Source of the DNA: an uncultured Ruminococcus sp.
GTDB lineage: Bacteria > Bacillota > Clostridia > Oscillospirales > Ruminococcaceae
DNA length: 62,891 bases
Assembly (NCBI RefSeq): GCF_902762735.1
Contig: NZ_CACWPP010000007.1
Location: 1-62,891 of the forward strand
Direction: 5' to 3'
The translations under genes and the position numbers were made by a program. The notes under the pieces are model-generated. The model searched no databases. It had not been told where the DNA came from and saw only the letters and a list, made by a program, of their open reading frames with translations. Shown one piece after another: positions 51,126-58,309 of this stretch. Position 1 is the stretch's first letter; the number at the start of each line of letters is the position of its first letter.

Positions 51126-52655
51126 TTATTTCTTCCTTTTGGAGATTATCACAGCGCCGCCCATCAGCGCGATCATTGCCATGCCGCCAGCCATGCCTGT
51201 TGTAGGATTCTGGTTCGTTGTCTGGTTGGGATTTGTGGTCGTCTTAGCACTGCTCGCACTGCTTGCAGCAGCGGAGGAAGCCTTGCTTTCAGCAGCTGAA
51301 CTGCCTGATGTGCTTTCAGCGGCAGAGCTTGACTCAGCCGCACTGCTCGACTCAGCCACAGAAGAGCTTTCGCTTTCAGCAGCGGAAGAACTGTTTTCTT
51401 CAGGCTGACTGTCAGGCTCAACAGCGGGCTGTTCGTGGAAATCGCCCTGCTCGATATTATCGGGAGCAAGTGTCATAGTGCCGTCATCGGGCAGATCACC
51501 GAGCTGCCAGCCCATGACATCAGCTATATAAGGACCAAGCTCGTCAGCAGCCGCGCGTGTGTTAGATACGACTGTGGGGTGATAATCAACAGCATAACCT
51601 TCGGAAGCCGCATTGATAGGCTCCAGCTCGAATGTGTAGACCTCTTCATCATTTGTCTCGGTCTTGTAGTCATCGACCGCATTTTCGATCTGCTCAAACA
51701 GATCGGCACCCATCAGACCCAGCGTGCATACTATTTTAGCATCGGGGCTGCCTTTGCGTACCATTTTCAGGAAGTTTATGTAGCTCTCCTCAAAATCGTC
51801 AGTATCGCCCTTGCTCTGGAAATAAGACCAGTCGTTCGTACCAAGATTGATAACTACACAGTCGGGCTGATAATTCTTGAAATCCCAGTCAAATGACTCG
51901 ATCAGCGTGTAATCAGAAGCCGATACCGAGTTCCATGTGTGCGGACCGACCTGATCGTAGTACTTTTCCATGATATTGTCTCTGCCGCCGCCGTAGTTGC
52001 ACCAAATGCCGTAGCCGCTGCCCGAGAAGAAATTCACATCAGCATCGAACATCTCTGCTATCTGATAAGCGTATGTCTTTGAAGCGTCCTCGCTTACAGT
52101 CGAGAAGCTGTTGTTCTTATTTGTCTCGGGGTCTTTCAGCGGCAGGTCGATGCCGTAGCCGCAGGTTATGGAGTCGCCGATGAATTCCATCTTCTTCTCC
52201 TTAGCTTCTGCGGGCTTTATCGAAGCACCCTCGTCCAGCTCGATACTCTGTATCGACATGGAGGACTGCGGACCTTCAGAGAGCTTTATCAGCTTGACAC
52301 TGTTCTCGCCGTTTTCCAGCGCAGCGGTGACACTGCACTTTTTGGGCTTGCCCTTAACGCCCACAAGACCGCGCTGCACCAGCTTGTCATTAACATAAAT
52401 GCCGATCCTTGTAGGGTCGCCCGAGATCTTCAGGTTGAATGTTACCTGTGAGCCTGTTGCCTTGAATTCAACGCCTGCCGCCGAATTTGCGAACCAGAGC
52501 GCATCTTCAAAGTAAACAGATCTGCCGAGCATTTTTACATTTTCGGCAGTGGCTTCGTAAAAGTCGGTCTTTGGACTTTCTGCCGAAACTGACAGCACAC
52601 TTGCCGCCAGTGCCGCAGAGCAAAGACCTGCAAAAAATCTGTTTCTTAATTTCAT
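51126..52655 (-). CDS. Secreted SGNH acetyl-esterase (CE2-like) with sortase-type tail
   Basis: 509 aa. The signal peptide (about 1-25) precedes a beta-sandwich domain (about 30-145) and an SGNH hydrolase domain (about 150-375), the CE2 layout of acetyl-xylan/cello-oligosaccharide esterases. The nucleophile Ser is in FIGDSITCGYGID; GSGYGIWCNYGGG and NLGTNDWSYF are blocks II/III; the catalytic His is in VDYHPTVVSNTRAA. A Ser/Ala/Glu-rich linker of about 80 residues ends in NPTTGMAGG, a hydrophobic helix and KRKK. That is a cell-wall sorting signal with an NPxTG motif in place of LPxTG. It should deacetylate plant polysaccharide at the cell surface. Confidence 0.85.
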   Translation of the reverse strand: MKLRNRFFAGLCSAALAASVLSVSAESPKTDFYEATAENVKMLGRSVYFEDALWFANSAAGVEFKATGSQVTFNLKISGDPTRIGIYVNDKLVQRGLVGVKGKPKKCSVTAALENGENSVKLIKLSEGPQSSMSIQSIELDEGASIKPAEAKEKKMEFIGDSITCGYGIDLPLKDPETNKNNSFSTVSEDASKTYAYQIAEMFDADVNFFSGSGYGIWCNYGGGRDNIMEKYYDQVGPHTWNSVSASDYTLIESFDWDFKNYQPDCVVINLGTNDWSYFQSKGDTDDFEESYINFLKMVRKGSPDAKIVCTLGLMGADLFEQIENAVDDYKTETNDEEVYTFELEPINAASEGYAVDYHPTVVSNTRAAADELGPYIADVMGWQLGDLPDDGTMTLAPDNIEQGDFHEQPAVEPDSQPEENSSSAAESESSSVAESSSAAESSSAAESTSGSSAAESKASSAAASSASSAKTTTNPNQTTNQNPTTGMAGGMAMIALMGGAVIISKRKK

Positions 52656-52739
52656 ATTCTATTCCTCTCTTCACTTAGCTGCCGAATATGGCAGCTTTTA
52701 CCATATCTCCTAAACAGGTCAATCCTGTTACCAATTAAC

Positions 52740-52767
52740 ATTATACCATATTTCACAAAATTTTCAA
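52740..52767 (-). promoter_or_regulatory. Promoter for the CE2-like esterase
   Basis: Minus strand TTGAAA (52762-52767), 16-bp spacer ending ATGG, TATAAT (52740-52745). The leader contains a GCTGCCGAATATGGCAGC hairpin at about 52678-52696. Confidence 0.7.
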
Positions 52768-52977
52768 GAGGTTTTCATAACATTTAACCCATGCGTAAAC
52801 AATCTTGTGTATCTTTTACAAATCTGACAGATGACTTTTATCAAATAAGCAGACGAATGTTATAAATATCTTTTGACCTTGTGAAAACGCTTTGCTGAAA
52901 GCGATGCCGCGACCTTCATTTTTTTGCATCACGGCGATACGGAATAAGTGAGGAAGAATGATCTTCACGCCCGCAGA

Positions 52978-53022
52978 CTGCCGCTGCGGCGGGGGAACAA
53001 TACACAACCAAATTGGGATATA
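52978..53022 (+). repeat. Fragment shared with the element at 46-98
   Basis: GCGGCGGGGGAACAATACAC and ACAACCAAATTGGGATATA are identical to about 62-96, but the 5' arm of the hairpin is reduced to TGCCGC. It is a truncated copy; nothing else is seen between 52768 and 53084. Confidence 0.65.
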
Positions 53023-53084
53023 AGAGTTGTGCAGTACGGCGGATAAGAAAAAATATTCAATCAGACAAATATATTGAAAATCGC

Positions 53085-53113
53085 TTGACTTAAACGTTTG
53101 AAAGTATTATAAT
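53085..53113 (+). promoter_or_regulatory. Sigma-A promoter for glmU
   Basis: TTGACT (53085-53090), 17-bp spacer, TATAAT (53108-53113). The palindromic element at 53137 then lies within the glmU leader. Confidence 0.75.
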
Positions 53114-53136
53114 TAATGTTATGGTAAACGTCATTC

Positions 53137-53244
53137 ATAGCAATCCGCCTTAAAATTCAGACAAAATCCAGTCACAAAACCCATAAATCCTAGCTTTTGC
53201 GACTGGATTTTGTGAATTTAAACAGTTGGATTGTGGATTGCTAT
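53137..53244. mobile_element. 108-bp near-palindromic mini-element
   Basis: The outermost ATAGCAATCC is repeated inverted as GGATTGCTAT at the other end. An inner arm AAATTCAGACAAAATCCAGT pairs with ACTGGATTTTGTGAATTT around a roughly 27-base loop. The whole unit can fold into one long interrupted hairpin. It resembles a miniature transposable or REP-type element. No second copy was noticed in this window. Confidence 0.6.
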
Positions 53245-53392
53245 AATATTTCACACTGCCCCCGCAGATACGGGGATCATTGACTGCGGTGAATGTCCGT
53301 ATCCGTGAGCGGGAAATGTATGAGATTTTATGCCGCTTACTGTAAGTCAGAGCTGCACGGCAGCGTATTCTTTTCTTTGAGGAGTTATTGAT

Positions 53393-54811
53393 ATGGCAAA
53401 TAATGTGATAATACTGGCAGGCGGTCAGGGCAAGCGCATGAAGATAAATTCGCCGAAAGCGCTGTGTAATGTGCTGGGCGAACCGATGCTCGAATGGGTG
53501 ATGAGTGCGTGCGAGGACGCGGGGCTGAGCGACATCTGCATTGTAAAGGGCTTTGCGGGCGAAATGATAGATGATTATGTTGCAAAGCGCAGTTCTGTGG
53601 GCAAGGTAAGCACTGTTTTGCAGGCTGAAAGGCTGGGCACAGGTCATGCTGTGATGATGGCGGCGGATTTCCTGAAAGCACATGTGGGCGGCAGCACGCT
53701 GGTGCTGTGCGGCGATGCTCCTTTTATAGATGCCGATACCATCAAAGGCGCACTGGAGCTTCACGAGAAGAAAAACTGCGGTGTCACGGTAGTCACTTCA
53801 AAAGTCGATGATGCCACAGGCTATGGCAGAGTGGTCCGCACTGATGACGGCATCGCGGGGATAGTCGAACATAAGGACTGCACGGCTGAACAGCTGAAGA
53901 TAAATGAGATAAATTCGGGCTGCTACTGGTTCAACACCGAAGCACTGCTGGAAGTGCTGTTCGAGATAAAGCCCAACAACGCACAGGGCGAGTATTACCT
54001 CACCGACTGTGTTGAACTGATGATAAACAAGGGCAGGGCGGCTGACGCTTACATATCGGAGAACCCGAATGTCGCGCTGGGTGCAAATGACAGGCGCGGT
54101 CTGCTGAAACTCAACGATATAGCCAGAATGTCGGTGATAGACAAGTGGCTTGACTTCGGCATCGAGTTTACCTGCCTCGACGGCGTGAGCATCGGCAGAA
54201 ATGTCGAGATAGGCGCAGGCACACGCATAGATGCAGGTGTTGAACTGAGAAACGGCACTAAGATAGGCGAAAACTGCATGATCGGCAGGAATTGTATCCT
54301 CGAAAACACCATCATCGGCAACGGCGTGAACCTCAATAACGTACAGGCGTATGATGCGGTGGTCGATGACTGCGCAAAGATAGGTCCTTTTGTACAGCTG
54401 AGACCCGATACACACATCTGCAAGGGCGTTAAGATAGGCGACTTCGTTGAGATAAAGAATTCCGTCATCGGTGAGGGCACAGCAGTTTCGCACCTGACTT
54501 ACGTGGGCGACTCGGACGTTGGCTGCAACGTAAACTTCGGATGCGGCGTGGCGACTGCCAACTATGATGGCGAGAAGAAGTTCAGGACAGTCGTTGGCGA
54601 CAATGCTTTCATCGGATGCAACACCAACCTTGTCGCACCCGTGACGGTGGGCAGGGGCGCGTATACGGCGGCAGGTTCTACCATAACGGACGATGTCCCC
54701 GCAGATGCGCTGGCTATCGAGCGCGGCAAAGAGGTCATCAAAGAGAACTACGCAAAGAAAAAACTGGAGAAGCGCACGCAGAAGTTCGCGGACGCTCACG
54801 GGAATAACTGA
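53393..54811 (+). CDS. glmU: Bifunctional UDP-GlcNAc pyrophosphorylase / GlcN-1-P acetyltransferase GlmU
   Basis: 472 aa. N-terminal uridylyltransferase: LAGGQGKRMKINSPKAL (about 8-24), LCGDAPFIDADT. C-terminal left-handed beta-helix acetyltransferase with hexapeptide repeats (GAGTRIDAGVELRNGTKIGE) and the catalytic His region HLTYVGDSDVGCNVNFGCGV, then TANYDG. It makes UDP-GlcNAc for wall synthesis. The window thus holds GlmU, MurB and MurD of the same pathway, unlinked. The ribosome-binding site is TGAGGAG. Confidence 0.96.
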   Translation: MANNVIILAGGQGKRMKINSPKALCNVLGEPMLEWVMSACEDAGLSDICIVKGFAGEMIDDYVAKRSSVGKVSTVLQAERLGTGHAVMMAADFLKAHVGGSTLVLCGDAPFIDADTIKGALELHEKKNCGVTVVTSKVDDATGYGRVVRTDDGIAGIVEHKDCTAEQLKINEINSGCYWFNTEALLEVLFEIKPNNAQGEYYLTDCVELMINKGRAADAYISENPNVALGANDRRGLLKLNDIARMSVIDKWLDFGIEFTCLDGVSIGRNVEIGAGTRIDAGVELRNGTKIGENCMIGRNCILENTIIGNGVNLNNVQAYDAVVDDCAKIGPFVQLRPDTHICKGVKIGDFVEIKNSVIGEGTAVSHLTYVGDSDVGCNVNFGCGVATANYDGEKKFRTVVGDNAFIGCNTNLVAPVTVGRGAYTAAGSTITDDVPADALAIERGKEVIKENYAKKKLEKRTQKFADAHGNN

Positions 54812-54815
54812 TATA

Positions 54816-54850
54816 CAGCGGCGCTGTCCTGCGAGGGCGGCGCTGTTTTT
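54816..54850 (+). terminator. Terminator after glmU
   Basis: Stem CAGCGGCGC / GCGGCGCTG with a mismatch, then TTTTT, 5 bases after the stop codon. Confidence 0.8.
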
Positions 54851-54855
54851 GGAAT

Positions 54856-55362
54856 ATGACTATCCCTTTAGCACACCAACTAAAAATGCTGTGAACAAAA
54901 GGATAATACAAATCAATCCGAACATAAAAATTGACAAAATTGACAAAGGCTGACACGAAAGTGTCAACTACATAAACCCCGAAAAATAGGGCTTTCAGGG
55001 GTCAAAACATAAAAGTTGACAAAATTGGCGGGGGTATTATAAAGCCAAAATAAAATAATTACCATATATTGGAAATTACCTACTATTTTTTTTATTTTAT
55101 CCCTTACCCTGTCAACATTGTCAATTTTCTCAAAAACAAGGCTTAAACGCCGTAAAATAGGGCTTTCAAAAGTTGACAAAGCGATGCAATTTGTGTCAAC
55201 TTTGTCAACTTTTGTATTAGCGTGCTAAAGTGAAAGGGGTCTATCCATGAAAAAACACCTGATGACCGTATATACCTATATCGTTTCGGGCGAAAAATAT
55301 ACTCCAAGAACCTTAAGTTCTGTATAGCCGCTGTTTTTGTGGTGTGTCAGCGGGATAACCAC
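54856..55362 (+). mobile_element. MITE-family element carrying about 390 bp of extra DNA
   Basis: The left part (54856-54907, ATGACTATCCCTTTAGCACA ... AAAAGGATAAT) and right part (about 55303-55362, CCAAGAACCTTAAGTTCTGT ... GGATAACCAC) together equal one standard copy. The whole is bracketed by TTTTTGGAAT (54846-54855) and ATTTTGGAAT (55363-55372), a 9-of-10 target duplication. So the two halves are one element with an internal segment. Confidence 0.75.
54908..55299. repeat. TTGACA / TGTCAA repeat arrays around an A+T-rich core
   Basis: The left block has ATTGACAAAATTGACAAAGG, GTGTCAAC and AGTTGACAAAATTGG. The right block has TGTCAACATTGTCAATTTTC, AGTTGACAAAG and TGTCAACTTTGTCAACTTTT. A direct repeat AAATAGGGCTTTCA is present in both blocks. 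The roughly 70-bp centre is T-rich. A 26-codon frame (ATG 55247 behind AAAGGGG, MKKHLMTVYTYIVSGEKYTP...) runs from the insert into the MITE right half. Layout parallels 8505-8634. Confidence 0.6.
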
Positions 55363-55572
55363 ATTTTGGAATACGGCAAAAAAGACGATGAGCGGGAAGC
55401 ACGTCGGGCGGAAACGATAAGCAGGCAGACCGTGAAGCCGTTGGTTTTGCAGTGTATGTTTCCACCGCCGCGACAGGGAAAGAAAACCGTCAACTGCTTT
55501 TGATACCCGCTGAAAGGCTGTTTAGTCAGGTGTGTCAGCGGATAGACCATATATCAGAAAAAGGAGAACGAA

Positions 55573-56868
55573 ATGAAAACAGCATACACATGCTTCTGCA
55601 CCGATGTCATACACGAGGGACATATGAAAGTCATCGCGCAGGCGGCTTCACTGGGAAGAGTCGTGGTGGGGTGCCTGTCTGACAGGGCGCTGATACGCTA
55701 CAACAAATTCCCCACCATAAGCCAGCAGGAAAGGCTCGCGCTTTACCGCAGTATCAAGGGCGCAGATGAGGTCATCATGCAGGAGGATATGCTCTATGAT
55801 GATGTGATACCCGCTTTAAGACCCGACTATGTGGTACACGGCGACAACTGGGCTGAGGGTCCCGCCGCCGCCATCAGGGCGCATGTTGAAGAACTTCTTG
55901 CAGAGTACGGCGGCAGGCTGGTCAATATCCCCTATACCTATAACGAGAATGTGCATAAGATAGACATGCAGCTGAGAAGAAAACTAGCTATGCCCGAATA
56001 CCGCCGCAAAAGGCTGAGACAGCTCATCGGGCTGACACCCATCGTCAAGATAATGGAAGCTCACAGCGGTCTTACAGGGCTGATAGTGGAGCGCACTGTG
56101 GTAGAGCGCGGCGGGCGGCTCGACCAGTTTGACGGCATGTGGCTCTCCAGCCTGTGTGACAGCACTGCGCGTGGCAAGCCCGATATTGAACTGGTTGACC
56201 TCACCAGCCGTTTCTGCACCATCGACGAGATAACGGAAGTCACCACCAAGCCCATAATTTTTGACGGTGATACAGGCGGGCTGACCGAGCATTTCGTCTA
56301 CACGGTGCGCACGCTGGAAAGAATGGGAGTTTCGGCGGTAATAATCGAGGACAAGTGCGGGCTTAAACGCAACAGCCTCTTCGGTACCGATGTCTGCCAG
56401 ACACAGGCTGATACAGAGGACTTCGCCCGCAAGATAGCCGCAGGCAAGCGGGCACAGCTGACCGATGACTTTATGATAATAGCCAGGATAGAGAGCCTTA
56501 TCCTTGAAAAGGGCATGGAAGATGCGCTGACAAGGGCGTTCGCATACACGGCGGCGGGTGCTGACGGCATAATGATACACAGCCGCAGGACCGAACCGAC
56601 GGAGATACTGGATTTCTGCGACAGGTTCAGGGCGGTGGACAGTAAGACCCCTCTGGTGGTCGTGCCAAGCAGTTTCAACAGCATCACCGAAGAAGAACTG
56701 GCGGCGCATGGGGTCAGCATAGTGATATATGCCAATCAGCTGACGCGGGCGGCTTTTCCCGCCATGCAGAAAACCGCTGAGAGCATACTGATAAACCATC
56801 GTGCAAAAGAGGCAGATGAAATGCTGATGCCGATAAAGCAGATAATAACACTGGTGGACGAAGTGTAG
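55573..56868 (+). CDS. aepX: Phosphoenolpyruvate mutase with N-terminal nucleotidyltransferase domain
   Basis: 431 aa. The first ~130 residues are a cytidylyltransferase-like domain with TDVIHEGHMKVI (HxGH, about 10-21) and YVVHGDNWAEG; the usual ISTT motif near its end is not seen. The PEP mutase domain (about 140-431) has VDLTSRF, FDGDTGGLTEHF and the diagnostic EDKCGLKRNS (about 257-266) that separates mutase from isocitrate-lyase relatives. It forms the C-P bond of phosphonopyruvate. The ribosome-binding site AAAAAGGAG is good. Phosphonopyruvate decarboxylase follows 20 bp downstream. The 200 bp before it include a further MITE-like end (AGGTGTGTCAGCGGATAGAC, about 55526). Confidence 0.9.
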   Translation: MKTAYTCFCTDVIHEGHMKVIAQAASLGRVVVGCLSDRALIRYNKFPTISQQERLALYRSIKGADEVIMQEDMLYDDVIPALRPDYVVHGDNWAEGPAAAIRAHVEELLAEYGGRLVNIPYTYNENVHKIDMQLRRKLAMPEYRRKRLRQLIGLTPIVKIMEAHSGLTGLIVERTVVERGGRLDQFDGMWLSSLCDSTARGKPDIELVDLTSRFCTIDEITEVTTKPIIFDGDTGGLTEHFVYTVRTLERMGVSAVIIEDKCGLKRNSLFGTDVCQTQADTEDFARKIAAGKRAQLTDDFMIIARIESLILEKGMEDALTRAFAYTAAGADGIMIHSRRTEPTEILDFCDRFRAVDSKTPLVVVPSSFNSITEEELAAHGVSIVIYANQLTRAAFPAMQKTAESILINHRAKEADEMLMPIKQIITLVDEV

Positions 56869-56888
56869 GTCTGCCGCAGGAGGAAAAT

Positions 56889-58007
56889 ATGAAAGTACAG
56901 GATTTTGCAGAAATAATAGGCGCAGATTTTTATACGGGCGTGCCCGACAGTCAGCTGAAAGCGCTGTGCAATTATCTCATGGACAGGTACGGCATCGACG
57001 GCAGACACCACATCATCGCCGCCAACGAGGGCAACTGCGCGGCACTGGCGGCAGGCTACCACCTGGCAACGGGCAAAGTGCCTGTGGTGTATATGCAGAA
57101 CAGCGGCGAGGGCAATATCATAAACCCTGCGGCAAGTCTGCTGAATGAAAAGGTCTATGCCATACCGATGCTGTTCGTGGTCGGCTGGCGCGGTGAACCT
57201 GGTGTCCATGACGAACCTCAGCACATCTATCAGGGCGAGGTCACGGTGAAACTGCTGGAAGATATGGGCATATCCGTCTTTGTGATAGGCGCGGATACTC
57301 CCAACGAAGAAGTCAGCGCGGCTATGGCAGATTTCCGCGAGGTGTTCCGAAAAGGCAGACAGGCGGCTTTCGTCATACGCAGGGGCGCACTGACCGATGC
57401 ACCGAAAGTCACCTATAAAAACGACTGCACCATGACCCGCGAAGATGTCATAAAGCATATCACAGCAGTCAGCGGCGATGACCCCGTAATATCCACCACA
57501 GGCAAGGCGAGCCGTGAGCTTTTCGAGATAAGAGAAGCGAATTCACAGGGGCATGGGCTTGACCTGCTTACAGTAGGTTCAATGGGTCACAGTTCTTCAA
57601 TAGCGCTGGGCGTTGCACTCAATAAGCCAAAAAAGCGCGTCTGGTGCATCGACGGTGACGGCGCAGTGCTGATGCACATGGGCGCGATGGCGGTGATAGG
57701 TGCGCAGAAGCCCGCAAACCTTGTCCATGTGGTGATAAATAATTCAGCCCACGAAACTGTCGGCGGCATGCCCACCGTTGCGGGTCAGGCAGACCTTGTG
57801 GGCATCGCAAAAGCCTGCGGCTATCCCCATGCCGTCAGGGTGGACAGCTTCGATGCACTTGACTGCGAGCTTTCGGCGGCAAAAGACAGGCGTGAACTGA
57901 GCTTCATCGAGGTCAGGTGCGCACTCGGTTCAAGGGACGATCTCGGCAGACCAACTACCACCGCCGTCGCTAACAAGCTGGCATTCATGGAAGCGCTTGC
58001 TGAATGA
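56889..58007 (+). CDS. aepY: Phosphonopyruvate decarboxylase
   Basis: 372 aa ThDP enzyme. It pulls the unfavourable PEP mutase step by converting phosphonopyruvate to phosphonoacetaldehyde. Motifs: FYTGVPDSQLKALCNYL (about 19-35), the ThDP Glu region in NEGNCAALAAGYHLATGK, and the ThDP/Mg motif CIDGDGAVLMHMGAM ... VVINNSAHETVGG (about 253-300). Ppm and Ppd form an operon with GGAGG before the start. The third gene expected for aminoethylphosphonate (a transaminase) is not in this window. Confidence 0.93.
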   Translation: MKVQDFAEIIGADFYTGVPDSQLKALCNYLMDRYGIDGRHHIIAANEGNCAALAAGYHLATGKVPVVYMQNSGEGNIINPAASLLNEKVYAIPMLFVVGWRGEPGVHDEPQHIYQGEVTVKLLEDMGISVFVIGADTPNEEVSAAMADFREVFRKGRQAAFVIRRGALTDAPKVTYKNDCTMTREDVIKHITAVSGDDPVISTTGKASRELFEIREANSQGHGLDLLTVGSMGHSSSIALGVALNKPKKRVWCIDGDGAVLMHMGAMAVIGAQKPANLVHVVINNSAHETVGGMPTVAGQADLVGIAKACGYPHAVRVDSFDALDCELSAAKDRRELSFIEVRCALGSRDDLGRPTTTAVANKLAFMEALAE

Positions 58008-58065
58008 TGACGGTGCGCTGTGCTTTTTGTAAGAACAAAAATATGTATTGATTTTAGAAAAGCTG

Positions 58066-58094
58066 TTGCAAAAATGATAATAATATGATATAAT
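58066..58094 (+). promoter_or_regulatory. Promoter upstream of the EAL protein gene, before a MITE
   Basis: TTGCAA (58066-58071), 17-bp spacer ending ATGA, TATAAT (58089-58094). The MITE at 58107 begins 13 bp downstream, so it would be transcribed in the leader. A second CGGTATAAT (about 58266-58274) lies beyond the MITE and may serve instead. Confidence 0.6.
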
Positions 58095-58106
58095 ATAAAA
58101 TAAAAT

Positions 58107-58221
58107 GTGATTATCCCGCTGATACACCAGAATAAACGATGTTATATCGGGAATTGAATACAGTTGGCGCTTATCTTTTTGTTTACCGCATTTTTAGTTG
58201 GTGTGCTAAAGGGATAGTCAT
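58107..58221 (-). mobile_element. MITE-like element, B subtype, in the EAL gene leader
   Basis: 115 bp, ends GTGATTATCCCGCTGATACA and GTGTGCTAAAGGGATAGTCA; middle as in 39579 on its left and as in 3669 on its right, i.e. a hybrid of both internal types. Flanks AAAATAAAAT and AAAATATTGG match only at 6-7 positions, so the duplication is weak. Confidence 0.75.
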
Positions 58222-58309
58222 AAAATATTGGTGCAGTCTAACAATAACGACGACAATACGATACGGTATAATACAACACGAGTTGAACTCACAACGAGGA
58301 TTTGATATT

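Noticed and set aside
53798-54799. 333-codon open frame on the minus strand
   Set aside because: Antisense to glmU.
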